Below are positions 19,614 through 30,190 of a DNA stretch of 35,263 bases, one piece after another. A program made the translations under genes and the position numbers. A model generated the notes under the pieces. That model saw nothing but the letters and a program-made list of their open reading frames with translations. It was not told the DNA's origin and made no database searches. The DNA lies in NCBI GenBank assembly GCA_905182445.1, contig CAJJBM010000005.1, positions 1-35,263 on the forward strand. Reading direction: 5' to 3'. Source of the stretch: Pelagibacteraceae bacterium AG-422-B15 (lineage in GTDB: Bacteria; Pseudomonadota; Alphaproteobacteria; Pelagibacterales; AG-422-B15). How positions within the stretch are numbered: position 1 is the stretch's first letter; every line of letters starts with the position of its first letter.

Positions 19614-20072
19614 TTAAAAAGGTATTTCGTCGTCAATATCAACATCACCACCACCTGGAAATGGATCAGAGTTTGAAATTGATGCGTCTTGAGACGGTGC
19701 AATTTGCTCGGTTGAATTGCTTCTTCCACCTATCATAGTAAGCGTTCCATTGTAATTTTGTAAAATTACTTGAGTCGTATATTTATCAACTCCATTAGGG
19801 TCAGTATATTTTTGTGTTTGAAGTTGGCCTTCAATAAATAATTGCTGGCCTTTCTTAACATAATTCTCAACAACACCCGATAAGCCCTCGTTAAATATAA
19901 CTATTCTATGCCATTCAGTTTTGTCTCTCTTTTCCCCAGTAGCCTTATCTTTCCAGGAATCAGTAGTAGCCAAGCTAAGTGTAGCTATTTTCTTGCCATC
20001 TTGTGTTTGTCTAATAATTGGATCGGCACCAACGTTGCCAATTAACATTACTTTATTTAAACTTCCAGCCAT
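19614..20072 (-). CDS. ssb: Single-stranded DNA-binding protein
   Basis: 152 aa; LNKVMLIGNVGADPIIRQTQDGKKIATLSLATTDSWKDK, TEWHRIVIFN, acidic C-terminal tail DIDDEIPF. Confidence 0.96.
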   Translation of the reverse strand: MAGSLNKVMLIGNVGADPIIRQTQDGKKIATLSLATTDSWKDKATGEKRDKTEWHRIVIFNEGLSGVVENYVKKGQQLFIEGQLQTQKYTDPNGVDKYTTQVILQNYNGTLTMIGGRSNSTEQIAPSQDASISNSDPFPGGGDVDIDDEIPF

Positions 20073-20177
20073 TCCTAAATCTAACTATTTAATAACAATG
20101 TGTATACAAAAAAAGGAAAATAATTTATTCACAACTTGATCTTTAAGTTCAACAATTGAAGACTATTTAAATAAAAA

Positions 20178-23024
20178 ATGAATAAATATATTTCAGTACA
20201 GGGCGCTCGCGAACATAATTTAAAAAATATTAATGTTAAAATTCCGAGAGAAAAAATAACAATAATAACTGGGTTATCAGGGTCTGGTAAATCATCTTTA
20301 GCATTTGATACTATCTATGCGGAAGGTCAGAGACGTTATGTTGAAAGTTTATCAGCTTACGCAAGACAGTTTTTGGAAATGATGCAAAAACCTGATGTCG
20401 ATCTGATTGAGGGACTAAGTCCTGCAATCGCAATAGAGCAAAAAACAACTTCTAAAAACCCACGTTCAACAGTTGGAACTGTCACTGAAATTTATGACTA
20501 CCTGCGTCTTTTGTACGCAAGGATTGGTATACCGTATTCACCTACAACTGGTTTGCCCATTACAAGTCAAACTGTAAGTCAAATGGTAGACAGAATTAAA
20601 GAAAAGCCAATTGGTACAAAATTTATAATCTTAGCTCCAATAGTAAGAGGGCGAAAAGGTGAATATAAAAAAGAATTAGCTGAATTACAAAGAAAAGGAT
20701 TTCAAAGAGTAAAAATAGATGGCACCCAATATGACTTTGATGAATTGCCAGTACTAGATAAAAAAAAGAAACATGAAATTGATATTGTTGTAGATCGAAT
20801 AGTTTTAAACAAAGAATTGGGAAATAGACTTGCTGATAGTTTAGAGACTGCTCTAAATTTATCTGATGGCCTTGCTGCAATTGAAGATCACTCAACAAAT
20901 GAAAAATCACCTAGCCGTGAACTATTTTCTTCAAAATTTGCCTGCCCTGTATCAGGGTTTACAATAGATGAAATTGAACCAAGATTATTTTCATTTAATA
21001 ATCCTTATGGAGCTTGTCCGGAGTGCGATGGAATTGGTACTGATTTATCTGTAGATCCAAACATGGTAATACCAAATAAAGAATTAACAATAAATAATGG
21101 TGCTATTGCCCCATGGTCTCTTACCAATTCTCCATATTTTAGACAAATATGTAACAGCTTAGCCAAGCACTATAAATTTTCACTTGATACAACCTGGTCT
21201 AAATTGCCAAAGAAAATTCAAAATATTATTTTATTTGGTTCTGAGGGCGAAGAAATTAAGTTTATTTATGATGATGGTTATCGGGTGCAAACGTCTATGA
21301 AAAGCTTTGAAGGAGTAGTAAGAAACCTAGAGCGACGTTATATAGAAACTGAAAGTGATTGGATGCGTGGAAATATTGAACGCTATCAATCGGAAGTTAA
21401 ATGCGCTGATTGTGGGGGCAATAGATTAAAAAAAGAAGCGCTAGCAATTAAAATTGATGGTCAGCATATTGGTGATGTATGTAAAAAATCTATTAAACAA
21501 CTTGTAGTTTGGTTTAAAACACTTGATAAAAAATTAACAAAAAAAGAAAGTACAATTGCCTATCGCATTTTAAAAGAGCTTACAGAAAGAATAAATTTCT
21601 TAAATAATGTTGGGCTTGAGTATCTAACTCTGTCAAGAAACTCTGGAACATTATCAGGAGGAGAGTCACAAAGAATTAGACTAGCATCTCAAATTGGCTC
21701 TGGTTTAACGGGAGTTCTTTATGTTCTAGATGAGCCGTCAATTGGGCTACATCAAAGAGATAACGCAAGATTGCTAGCGACATTGAAGAGATTGAAAGAC
21801 TTGGGCAATACAGTAATTGTAGTTGAGCACGATGAAGAGGCTATGATGAGCGCAGACTATTTAATTGACCTTGGGCCTGCCGCCGGCATAGATGGTGGTC
21901 ATGTCGTAGCCACAGGAACGCCATTAGAAGTTAAAAGAAATAAAAAGAGTCTTACGGGACAGTATTTGTCTCGAAAACAAAGTATTGCCACCCCAAAAAT
22001 AAGAAGAAGTGCTTTAGATAATAAATACCTTAAAATTGTTGAAGCGTCAGGAAATAATCTAAAAAATGTATCAACTGAAATTCCACTAGGTACATTAACT
22101 TGTGTAACTGGAGTTTCTGGAAGTGGGAAATCAACACTTACAATAAATACTCTTTATAAAGCAGTAGCAAGAGAGTTGAATGGGTCTAAGTATAATCCAT
22201 CAAGCTATAAAGAAATAATAGGACTTAAGCATCTTGATAAAATAATTGATATTGACCAATCTCCAATTGGTAGGACGCCGCGTTCTAACCCTGCAACTTA
22301 CACAGGAGCATTTACTTTTATAAGAGACTGGTTTTCTAGCCTCCCAGAATCAAAATCTAGAGGTTATAAGCCAGGCAGATTCTCTTTTAATGTTAAGGGT
22401 GGGCGTTGTGAGGTGTGTGAAGGTGGTGGAGTAATAAAAATTGAAATGCATTTTCTTCCCGATGTTTATGTTACATGCGATGAATGTAAAGGTAAGCGTT
22501 ATAATAGAGAGACATTAGAGATTAAATTTAAAGATAAAAATATATCTGATATACTCGATATGACAGTTGATGAAGGTTGTTTATTTTTTGATGCAATTCC
22601 ATTATTAAAAAGCAAATTAATAACACTAAAGAATGTTGGACTTGGCTATATTAAAATTGGTCAGCAAGCCACTACATTATCAGGTGGTGAAGCTCAGAGA
22701 ATAAAACTTTCAAAAGAATTATCTAAAAGGGCTACTGGTAAAACTTTATATATATTGGACGAACCCACTACTGGACTTCATGTTCATGATATTAAAAAAT
22801 TACTAGAAGTTTTACAGACACTAGTCTCTCAAGGTAACACTGTTGTAGTCATTGAGCATAATTTAGATGTTATAAAAACTGCCGATTGGATAATAGACCT
22901 AGGTCCCGAAGGTGGTGATGGTGGTGGAGAAATTGTTGCCACCGGAACACCAGAAAAAGTTTCAAAAGTTAAAAAAAGCTATACAGGACAATATCTTAAG
23001 ACCCTACTTAACGAAAAGAAATAA
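20178..23024 (+). CDS. uvrA: Excinuclease ABC subunit A
   Basis: 948 aa; [114 protein letters not shown]. Confidence 0.98.
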   Translation: MNKYISVQGAREHNLKNINVKIPREKITIITGLSGSGKSSLAFDTIYAEGQRRYVESLSAYARQFLEMMQKPDVDLIEGLSPAIAIEQKTTSKNPRSTVGTVTEIYDYLRLLYARIGIPYSPTTGLPITSQTVSQMVDRIKEKPIGTKFIILAPIVRGRKGEYKKELAELQRKGFQRVKIDGTQYDFDELPVLDKKKKHEIDIVVDRIVLNKELGNRLADSLETALNLSDGLAAIEDHSTNEKSPSRELFSSKFACPVSGFTIDEIEPRLFSFNNPYGACPECDGIGTDLSVDPNMVIPNKELTINNGAIAPWSLTNSPYFRQICNSLAKHYKFSLDTTWSKLPKKIQNIILFGSEGEEIKFIYDDGYRVQTSMKSFEGVVRNLERRYIETESDWMRGNIERYQSEVKCADCGGNRLKKEALAIKIDGQHIGDVCKKSIKQLVVWFKTLDKKLTKKESTIAYRILKELTERINFLNNVGLEYLTLSRNSGTLSGGESQRIRLASQIGSGLTGVLYVLDEPSIGLHQRDNARLLATLKRLKDLGNTVIVVEHDEEAMMSADYLIDLGPAAGIDGGHVVATGTPLEVKRNKKSLTGQYLSRKQSIATPKIRRSALDNKYLKIVEASGNNLKNVSTEIPLGTLTCVTGVSGSGKSTLTINTLYKAVARELNGSKYNPSSYKEIIGLKHLDKIIDIDQSPIGRTPRSNPATYTGAFTFIRDWFSSLPESKSRGYKPGRFSFNVKGGRCEVCEGGGVIKIEMHFLPDVYVTCDECKGKRYNRETLEIKFKDKNISDILDMTVDEGCLFFDAIPLLKSKLITLKNVGLGYIKIGQQATTLSGGEAQRIKLSKELSKRATGKTLYILDEPTTGLHVHDIKKLLEVLQTLVSQGNTVVVIEHNLDVIKTADWIIDLGPEGGDGGGEIVATGTPEKVSKVKKSYTGQYLKTLLNEKK

Positions 23025-23963
23025 TTATTTTTGAGTTGATTCAACAGCACCTGAAGTTGACCAATCTCTTTTAACTTCCAGGTAATTTAAAAGTGGTGCA
23101 GCTATAAAGATGGATGAATAAGTTCCAACCAGTACTCCCCAAATCATTGCAAAAGTAAATCCTTTAATTACTGAGCCACCAAATATATATAACGATAGTA
23201 AAGCTAATAAGGTTGTTACAGAGGTCATTATTGTTCTAGATAAGGTTTCATTGATAGAAATATTAAGTAAATCTAAAATATCTTTTTTACGATGTTTTCT
23301 TAAATTTTCTCTTACTCTGTCATAAACCACAACAGTATCATTCATTGAATAACCCACTATTGTCAAAATTGCAGCTATAATTGATAGATTAAATTCTAAT
23401 TGGAAAAGTGAAAATATTCCCAGTGTAAGGAGTACGTCATGAATTAGTGCAATGACCGCACCAAGAGAAAATTGCCACTCAAATCTAAACCAAATATAAA
23501 TGAGCATTGCAAATACCGCTACGATAATTGCAATAACACCTGCCTTAATTAATTCCGCACTTACTTTAGGACCCACTACTTCTGTCCTTCTAAAGTTAAC
23601 ATCAGAATTTAAAGATGTGTTAAGCTCTGCCTTAACAATATTAACAACATTTTGTTGTGTTTTATCTCCACCCGCCTGTTGTTCTACTCTAATCAAAATA
23701 TTTTTTGAGGAACCAAATTCTTGAACTTGAACGTCGCCTAAATTTAAACTATTCAATGATCTTCTTAAATTGCCAAGATTTTCAGTCTCAGCAGTCTCTA
23801 TTTCAATTAATGTTCCACCACGAAAATCAATTCCAAAATTTAAACCATTAATAGAATAAATCAAAATAGAACTAACAATTAAAGCCATTGATAGGACGAA
23901 CGCAGGTTTTCTAAAGGATAGAAATTTAATCTTAGTATTAATTGCAAAAGAAAATATATTCAT
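23025..23963 (-). CDS. secF: Protein translocase subunit SecF
   Basis: 312 aa; GLNFGIDFRGGTLIEIE, VVGPKVSAELI, IVGYSMNDTVVVYDRVRENLR. Confidence 0.96.
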   Translation of the reverse strand: MNIFSFAINTKIKFLSFRKPAFVLSMALIVSSILIYSINGLNFGIDFRGGTLIEIETAETENLGNLRRSLNSLNLGDVQVQEFGSSKNILIRVEQQAGGDKTQQNVVNIVKAELNTSLNSDVNFRRTEVVGPKVSAELIKAGVIAIIVAVFAMLIYIWFRFEWQFSLGAVIALIHDVLLTLGIFSLFQLEFNLSIIAAILTIVGYSMNDTVVVYDRVRENLRKHRKKDILDLLNISINETLSRTIMTSVTTLLALLSLYIFGGSVIKGFTFAMIWGVLVGTYSSIFIAAPLLNYLEVKRDWSTSGAVESTQK

Positions 23964-23966
23964 ACT

Positions 23967-25571
23967 TTATAACCTCAGTTCTTTTGGTTTCATTTTACTT
24001 ATATATATAGAAACCATTAATCTTGTTACAGTAAACGCTGTAAATACAGAAGTAAAAATACCAATTGCTAATGTAACTGAAAAACCTTTCACTGGACCAG
24101 AGCCCATAAAAAATAAAATACTAGCCGCAATTAAAGTAGTAATATTAGCATCTAAAATTGTTGAAAGTGCTCTTTTGTAGCCACTATCTACAGAATTAAT
24201 TACCGAACTTCCACTCCTTAGTTCTTCTTTAATTCTTTCAAAAATCAAAACGTTTGCATCTACTGCCATACCAATAGTTAAAATAATACCAGCTATCCCT
24301 GGTAAAGTTAATGTTGCTTGCAATAACGATAAGATTCCAAGAACCATTATTAAATTAAGAATTAATGCCACATCAGCAAAGAACCCAAAAGATCTATAGA
24401 CTAATACCATGAATATTATTACTGCAATAAATCCAATCAATGCAGCAATTTTACCTGCTAAAATTGAGTCTGCTCCAAGATCAGGTCCCACAGAACGTTC
24501 TTCTAATATTACTAATGGTGCCGGCAAAGCTCCAGCTCTTAACAAGACAGCAAGATCTGCCGCTTCTTCAGCGGAAAATCCACCTGAAATTTGACCAGAT
24601 CCTCCTAAAATTGCGTCTCTTATAACTGGTGCGCTAACTACTTTATTATCTAGAATAATTGCAAAGGGCTTACCTATATTTGCCTTTGTCACTTTACCAA
24701 ATTTCTTTGCTCCTATTCTATCAAATCTAAAATTTACAACGGGTTCATTAGTTTGTGAATCAAAACCAGGCTGTGCATCAACTAAATTTTCGCCGCCAAC
24801 CATTACTTTCTTTTTTACTATATATTTAAATTCAGAATTTGAGTCGGATGATAGTATTTCCGAGCCTACTGGAGCTTTAGTTGGATTGCTTGGATCGTAT
24901 GATGCTTTTTGATCTACAAGTTTAAAAGTAAGTTTGGCAGTTTTACCTAATAAGGATTTAATTCTTTCTGGATCATCGAGGCCAGGTAATTGAATGAGAA
25001 TTCTACTAGTGCCTTGTTTTTGAATTGTTGGCTCTCTTGTGCCTAGTTCGTCAATTCTTCTTCTAACAATTTCAATAGATTGATTTACCGCACTAATAGA
25101 AATTTGTTTAAGATAATCGTCTGTTAATGAAACATTTATTAAATCGTTATTAATATCTATTTCTAAATTTGATTTAGATTGTGCGCTTACAGCATTTTGA
25201 GAAGTGCTTTGAGATAATTCCTTAATATTCTTCACTAGACCGCTTACTAAAGTGGCATCAGTTATTTTAAAAATTATACTATCATTTATTACTTTTAGAT
25301 TATTATATTTTATACCATCTTTCTTTAACATTCTTCTTAAGTCAAAAGTTAAATCTTCGATTTTCTCTTTCTCTATACTATCTGTATCAACTTCCAGTAG
25401 AAGGTGTGAGCCACCCTGAAGATCAAGACCTAAATTTACTTTTTGAGATGGAATGAAAGAAGGAAAATTAGAAATTTTTTGATCACTAAAAAGATTGGGT
25501 AAAGCTAAAAACATGGCAACAATTGATATCGCGCATATTGAGATAATTTTTGATCTTGAAAAATGTAGCAT
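23967..25571 (-). CDS. secD: Protein translocase subunit SecD
   Basis: 534 aa; VNLGLDLQGGSHLLLEVD, RRRIDELGTREPTIQKQG, GRILIQLPGL-like region, GMAVDANVLIFERIKEE. Confidence 0.96.
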   Translation of the reverse strand: MLHFSRSKIISICAISIVAMFLALPNLFSDQKISNFPSFIPSQKVNLGLDLQGGSHLLLEVDTDSIEKEKIEDLTFDLRRMLKKDGIKYNNLKVINDSIIFKITDATLVSGLVKNIKELSQSTSQNAVSAQSKSNLEIDINNDLINVSLTDDYLKQISISAVNQSIEIVRRRIDELGTREPTIQKQGTSRILIQLPGLDDPERIKSLLGKTAKLTFKLVDQKASYDPSNPTKAPVGSEILSSDSNSEFKYIVKKKVMVGGENLVDAQPGFDSQTNEPVVNFRFDRIGAKKFGKVTKANIGKPFAIILDNKVVSAPVIRDAILGGSGQISGGFSAEEAADLAVLLRAGALPAPLVILEERSVGPDLGADSILAGKIAALIGFIAVIIFMVLVYRSFGFFADVALILNLIMVLGILSLLQATLTLPGIAGIILTIGMAVDANVLIFERIKEELRSGSSVINSVDSGYKRALSTILDANITTLIAASILFFMGSGPVKGFSVTLAIGIFTSVFTAFTVTRLMVSIYISKMKPKELRL

Positions 25572-25588
25572 TATAAAAATTGTAAAAT

Positions 25589-25867
25589 TTACTGACCTTG
25601 AGGTTTAACAACATCTGAAACTGTAGCTTTTAAAACCACAACATTTACATTGGGAGATATTTCGAGCTCTACATCGGTTTCATTAACTACCTTTACAACT
25701 TTTGCGCGTAAGCCGCCTGCAGTAACAACCTTGTCACCTCTTTGCATTGCACTCACCATATCACGGTGCATTTTAGCTCTTCTTTGCTGCGGTCTAATAA
25801 GTAAAAAGTAAAAAACTGCAAAAATTAAGATTAGCGGTATAAATTGAACTATAAATGCTTCCATCAA
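25589..25867 (-). CDS. yajC: Preprotein translocase subunit YajC
   Basis: 92 aa; LIFAVFYFLLIRPQQRRAKMH, MQRGDKVVTAGGL. Confidence 0.94.
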   Translation of the reverse strand: MMEAFIVQFIPLILIFAVFYFLLIRPQQRRAKMHRDMVSAMQRGDKVVTAGGLRAKVVKVVNETDVELEISPNVNVVVLKATVSDVVKPQGQ

Positions 25868-25943
25868 AGACTCTCCTGATTAATTGTTATGGCAATATAC
25901 ATAGTTAGGTAGTCTTTATAAACTAAAAAATCACTTAACTTTA

Positions 25944-26759
25944 CTACCTTTTTAGGCTGTTTCTTAATGTTTCAATTGAATCAACATGGGTTAAGTCTAA
26001 GTGCAATGGGGTAATTGATATATTATTGCTAGTTATAGCAACTACATCAGTCATTACACCATCTATGTGTTTGTTAATTATATTATGTTTCGGCTTAGCA
26101 CTTTCTCCTAAACGTCTTTGAAGTCCTATACGAAATAAATTTTTTTCTTTTTCCCAAACAATTAAGTCGTCTGTTTCTCTATTTCCTTGTGATGTAACTT
26201 CAATACCAACAACATCATCAACTTTACACTGAGGAAAATTAATATTTAATAAAGTATTAAAGTCCCATCCATTCAAAACAATCTTATCTAAAACATTGCA
26301 CAAATAAGCCTTAGTAACATCCCATGAAATTTGATCCTTTTTTCCCAAATCGTAATTTTGACTTAGCGCTATTGATGGAACTCTTCTTATTACTCCTTCC
26401 ATCGCAGCTGCAATGGTTCCTGAGTAAGTGACGTCTTCGGCAACATTAACTCCACTATTAACTCCTGATAATAATATATTTGGTCTTTTGTCTTTAAGAA
26501 CTTTATCAAGTGCAATAACTACACAATCACTTGGAGATCCATTTACCGAATAAAACTTTTCACCATGTTTTTTTAAAGTTAAATCATTTATAAAAGTCAG
26601 AGCATGAGATGCCCCACTTTTTTCAAATTCAGGTGCGACTATCCATACATCATCTGTATATGTTTTTGCTAAATCATAAAGAATTTTTATACCGTCTGCA
26701 TTATAACCATCGTCATTAGTTATAAGGATCCTTGAGTCTTTTAAGTCAATTGGAAACAT
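25944..26759 (-). CDS. surE: 5'/3'-nucleotidase SurE
   Basis: 271 aa; RILITNDDGYNADGIKIL, VNGSPSDCVVIAL, LSGVNSGVNVAEDVTYSGTIAAAMEG, LLNINFP. Confidence 0.95.
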   Translation of the reverse strand: MFPIDLKDSRILITNDDGYNADGIKILYDLAKTYTDDVWIVAPEFEKSGASHALTFINDLTLKKHGEKFYSVNGSPSDCVVIALDKVLKDKRPNILLSGVNSGVNVAEDVTYSGTIAAAMEGVIRRVPSIALSQNYDLGKKDQISWDVTKAYLCNVLDKIVLNGWDFNTLLNINFPQCKVDDVVGIEVTSQGNRETDDLIVWEKEKNLFRIGLQRRLGESAKPKHNIINKHIDGVMTDVVAITSNNISITPLHLDLTHVDSIETLRNSLKR

Positions 26760-26767
26760 ATTATTTA

Positions 26768-28030
26768 TTAAAGATTTTTAAGATTATTCATGTATGGCTG
26801 TAATACATCAGGAATTGAAATAGAGCCATCAGAATTTTGATAGTTTTCCATAATTGCAATAAGAGTTCTTCCTATAGCAAGTCCTGACCCATTAAGGGTA
26901 TGAATAAATTTAGTTGAATTATTATCTTTATATCTAGAGTTCATTCTTCTTGATTGAAAATCACCACAATTTGAGCAACTTGAAATTTCTCGGTAGGCTT
27001 TTTGACCAGGTAACCAGACTTCAATATCATAGGTTTTATTGGCAGAGAAACCCATATCTTGAGAAGCTAATAACATAATTCTATAACTCAATCCCAGTCT
27101 TTTTAATACTTCTTCTGCACAAGATAACATTCTTTCGTGCTCATCTTTAGATGATTTTTCATCCGTCAGACTTACTAGCTCAACTTTGTAAAATTGGTGT
27201 TGTCTCATTATACCTCTAGTATCTCTTCCAGCTGCTCCAGCTTCAGATCTAAAGCAAGGTGTGTGCGCTACAAATCTCAAGGGTAAATCTGCACTATTTA
27301 AAATTGTATCTCTTGTCATATTGGTTAACGGAACTTCTGCGGTTGGTATAAGATAATAATCATTGATGGTTTTAAATAAGTCTTCTTCGAATTTTGGTAA
27401 TTGACCAGTGCCATACAATGCGTCTTTCTTAACTAAAATTGGCACGTTTACTTCTTGATAATCAAACTCTGTTGTATGTAAATCCAGCATAAAATTTGAA
27501 ATGGATCTCTCTAGACGTGCAAGGCTCCCCCTTTGAATAACAAATCTTGATCCAGAAATTTTTGCTGCTGTTTCGAAATCCATTAAACCAAGATTTTCTC
27601 CTAAATCAAAATGTTCTTTTGCCTCAAAACCTAGATCAATTTTTTCTCCACTGACTTTGATCTCTTGGTTAGCTTCCTCACCACCAGTCGGAACTTCATT
27701 AGCTGCTAAATTTGGTATTATAGATAATCTATTTTTAAGTATTTCCGCTATATCTTTCTGCTTAATTTCTAACTCATGCATTTCAGATTTTATAGAACCT
27801 ACTTCATCTTTTAATTTGTTAGCTTCTTCCGTTTTACCTGAAGATGTATATTCACCAATAAGTTTTGATTTAGAATTTCGCTCCTCTTGTAAAGCTTGAG
27901 CTTCAGCAATAGCTTTTCTATTGTCTTCATCAATCGTAATCAACTCAGCTGAACATGGGGCGAAATTTCTTTTGACTAGACTAGAATCAAATTCTTTTGG
28001 ATTTTCTCTAATTTTTTTAATATCAAACAT
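26768..28030 (-). CDS. serS: Seryl-tRNA synthetase
   Basis: 420 aa; MFDIKKIRENP, YLIPTAEVPLTNM, HTPCFRSEAGAAGRDTRGIMRQHQFYKVELV, EISSCSNCGDFQSRRMNSRYK, NGSGLAIGRTLIAIMENYQ. Confidence 0.97.
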   Translation of the reverse strand: MFDIKKIRENPKEFDSSLVKRNFAPCSAELITIDEDNRKAIAEAQALQEERNSKSKLIGEYTSSGKTEEANKLKDEVGSIKSEMHELEIKQKDIAEILKNRLSIIPNLAANEVPTGGEEANQEIKVSGEKIDLGFEAKEHFDLGENLGLMDFETAAKISGSRFVIQRGSLARLERSISNFMLDLHTTEFDYQEVNVPILVKKDALYGTGQLPKFEEDLFKTINDYYLIPTAEVPLTNMTRDTILNSADLPLRFVAHTPCFRSEAGAAGRDTRGIMRQHQFYKVELVSLTDEKSSKDEHERMLSCAEEVLKRLGLSYRIMLLASQDMGFSANKTYDIEVWLPGQKAYREISSCSNCGDFQSRRMNSRYKDNNSTKFIHTLNGSGLAIGRTLIAIMENYQNSDGSISIPDVLQPYMNNLKNL

Positions 28031-28044
28031 TATCAGCTCTTATA

Positions 28045-28815
28045 TTAGTTATTCTTACCTTTTTCAATAAAGCTTACGGCAATAATAGACAATTCATAAA
28101 GAAGTAGAATCGGTATTCCAAGTCCAATTTGAGAAATTGGATCAGGTGGAGTTAATATGGCCGCCACAGCAAATACTCCCACAATAACATATTTACGATT
28201 TTTCCTTAAACTTTCAGAAGATACAAATCCTACTCTAGCCATTAATGTCAGTGCAACAGGTAATTGAAAGCAAAGCCCAAATGCTAAAATCAAGCGCATT
28301 ATTAAACTCAAATATTCATTGACCTTGGCTTCTAGTTGAATCGGTAAGGCACCATTACCACCTATAGATTCAAATGATAAAAAGAATTTAATCGCTAATG
28401 GCATTATTAGATAATAGACAAGAGCTGAACCTAAAATAAAAAGTATTGGAGTTGCCAGTAAATAAGGGACTACAACGCTCTTCTCGTTCTTATAAAGGCC
28501 GGGTGCAACAAAAATCCATAATTGAATTAATAGAAATGGCAGTGAAATAAATAAGGATGCAAACAATGCAACCTTAATATAAGTAAAAAAGGTTTCATGT
28601 AGCGCAGTAAATATTAAACGTCTGCCTTCCTCTCCTTCAACGGCATCTGCATAAGGTTGCACTAAGAAATTATAAATACTATCGGCAAAAAAATAAAAGA
28701 TTACAAAAAGAGTCGTAATCATAATCATTGTTTTTATTAATCTTGATCGAAGCTCAACTAAGTGGACTAATAATGGCTGTTTATTTTCATTTAACTCATT
28801 CTTACCTAAACTCAT
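28045..28815 (-). CDS. tatC: Sec-independent translocase subunit TatC
   Basis: 256 aa; PLLVHLVELRSRLIKTM, multiple TM helices, FVAPGLYKNEK, ILTPPDPISQIGLGIPILLLYELSI. Confidence 0.95.
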   Translation of the reverse strand: MSLGKNELNENKQPLLVHLVELRSRLIKTMIMITTLFVIFYFFADSIYNFLVQPYADAVEGEEGRRLIFTALHETFFTYIKVALFASLFISLPFLLIQLWIFVAPGLYKNEKSVVVPYLLATPILFILGSALVYYLIMPLAIKFFLSFESIGGNGALPIQLEAKVNEYLSLIMRLILAFGLCFQLPVALTLMARVGFVSSESLRKNRKYVIVGVFAVAAILTPPDPISQIGLGIPILLLYELSIIAVSFIEKGKNN

Positions 28816-29117
28816 TTACCGCCCTTACTGGAATCATTACTATCAACATTATCTTTAATAGTAGTGTTAATTGAGTTGGTTATTTCTTCAGTTAAGTCTA
28901 TTGGTTTAGCTTTGTTAACAGTCTTCTTAATATCATCAACTCCTGACTCTTTAGCTAAATCATTAATCATTGTTTTAAATTCTTGTGCTAATTTTTTTAT
29001 TTTACCAAACGCCCTGCCCATACCTCTAATTAAAGAAGGTAGATCTTTTGGTCCAACAAATATGATTAGTAATATGGCAATGAATATATATTCAAAACCG
29101 CCTACACCAGGTAACAT
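28812..29117 (-). CDS. tatB: Sec-independent translocase subunit TatB
   Basis: 101 aa; GGFEYIFIAILLIIFVGPKDLPSLIRGMGRAFGKIK; ATGA overlap with tatC. Confidence 0.9.
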   Translation of the reverse strand: MLPGVGGFEYIFIAILLIIFVGPKDLPSLIRGMGRAFGKIKKLAQEFKTMINDLAKESGVDDIKKTVNKAKPIDLTEEITNSINTTIKDNVDSNDSSKGGK

Positions 29118-29138
29118 AAATACTCCAAAAAATTAGAT

Positions 29139-29327
29139 TTAGTCTTTTTGAGATGTATCGTCTGACTTATCAATTGAAGCTTGATTTTCGTCATCGTCAG
29201 ACAATCCTTTTTTAAAGCTTTTTACACCCTTAGCAACATCCCCCATTAATTCAGAGATCTTACCTCTACCAAATAATACTACTAATAAAGCGACTACAAT
29301 TATGATTTGCCAGAAACTAATACCCAT
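29139..29327 (-). CDS. tatA: Sec-independent translocase subunit TatA
   Basis: 62 aa; [42 protein letters not shown]. Confidence 0.93.
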   Translation of the reverse strand: MGISFWQIIIVVALLVVLFGRGKISELMGDVAKGVKSFKKGLSDDDENQASIDKSDDTSQKD

Positions 29328-29376
29328 TTGATCCTCATTAATTTAAAGATTAATTAAGCTATAAGAATATACGGCT

Positions 29377-29400
29377 ATTACCCCAAAAGATAGGAGTAAT
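29377..29400 (-). terminator. Hairpin downstream of fbpC
   Basis: Minus RNA AUUACUCC-UAUCUUUU-GGGGUAAU: 8-bp stem with one U-G pair, not followed by a strong U run. Confidence 0.45.
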
Positions 29401-29408
29401 TTAGTTTT

Positions 29409-30122
29409 TTAAGCTATTTTAAATGAATTGTTACGAGTAATGGGAATTAAATCCTTTGCAGGACCTTCTTGAGCGACTAAACCATCATCGATAATCAAAA
29501 CATGATCTGACATTGAAATTGCATCTTCAAAATCATGGGAGACAATAATTGCGGTAGTTCCATTATCTTTAAAAATTTTTTTTGTTTCATCTCTTAATTC
29601 AGATTTCAAAGCATGATCTAAAGCGCCAAATGGCTCGTCCATTAATAAAATTTTTGGATTAGGTGCCATAGCTCTAGCCATTGCAACTCGTTGTTGTTCG
29701 CCACTTGAAATTTCGTGAGGATAATTATTTGCATAAACATCTACTTTAAAAAGCTTTAGTAAATTTAAGGCAGTTTTATATTTTTCATCTCTTCGACCTT
29801 TTAAACCAAATTCAACATTCTTTATTATAGTTAAATGAGGGAATAAAGCCCTTTCTTGAACTACTAATCCTATATCTCTTTTTTCTGTTGGCACAAAATT
29901 TTTGCTATCAGAAACAATAGTATCACTGATGTTTACTGTTCCACCTGATTGATTTTCTAAGCCAGCAATAATTCTTAGTAGAGTTGTTTTACCACATCCT
30001 GAGGGTCCTAAAATAGAAACTATTTCGCCTCTTGATACATTCAAATTGATACCCTTAAGAACTTCCATATCAGTATTAAATGAATGTCTTAGATTTTTTA
30101 TCTCAAGAATAATTTCGGTCAT
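29409..30122 (-). CDS. fbpC: Fe3+ ABC transporter ATP-binding protein (short, no C-terminal regulatory domain)
   Basis: 237 aa; SILGPSGCGKTTLLRIIAGLE, PHEISSGEQQRVAMARAMAPNPKILLMDEPFGALD; follows an Fe3+-type permease. Confidence 0.88.
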   Translation of the reverse strand: MTEIILEIKNLRHSFNTDMEVLKGINLNVSRGEIVSILGPSGCGKTTLLRIIAGLENQSGGTVNISDTIVSDSKNFVPTEKRDIGLVVQERALFPHLTIIKNVEFGLKGRRDEKYKTALNLLKLFKVDVYANNYPHEISSGEQQRVAMARAMAPNPKILLMDEPFGALDHALKSELRDETKKIFKDNGTTAIIVSHDFEDAISMSDHVLIIDDGLVAQEGPAKDLIPITRNNSFKIA

Positions 30123-30175
30123 ATGGGTTTATTAATGAATAACTATTTTTTTAATAAACAAACATATACATTAAA

Positions 30176-30190
30176 TGATAATGATTATCA
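30176..30190. promoter_or_regulatory. Fur box (7-1-7) TGATAATGATTATCA; contains the fbpB stop codon
   Basis: Exact match to the TGATAATnATTATCA Fur consensus. Confidence 0.85.

Noticed and set aside
20073-20177. LexA box between ssb and uvrA
   Set aside because: Neither the alphaproteobacterial GTTC-N7-GTTC nor CTGT-N8-ACAG was found; only single GTTC.
20623-20910. ORF-track entry 20623-20910 (-)
   Set aside because: Antisense shadow of uvrA, Leu/Gln-rich low-complexity translation.
24409-24625. Two overlapping plus-strand ORFs in secD
   Set aside because: Mutually overlapping antisense frames within a conserved gene.
25866-25917. AAAGACT/AGTCTTT inverted repeat over the yajC start region
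   Set aside because: Only 7 bp with a 38-nt spacer; too weak to separate from chance without comparative data.
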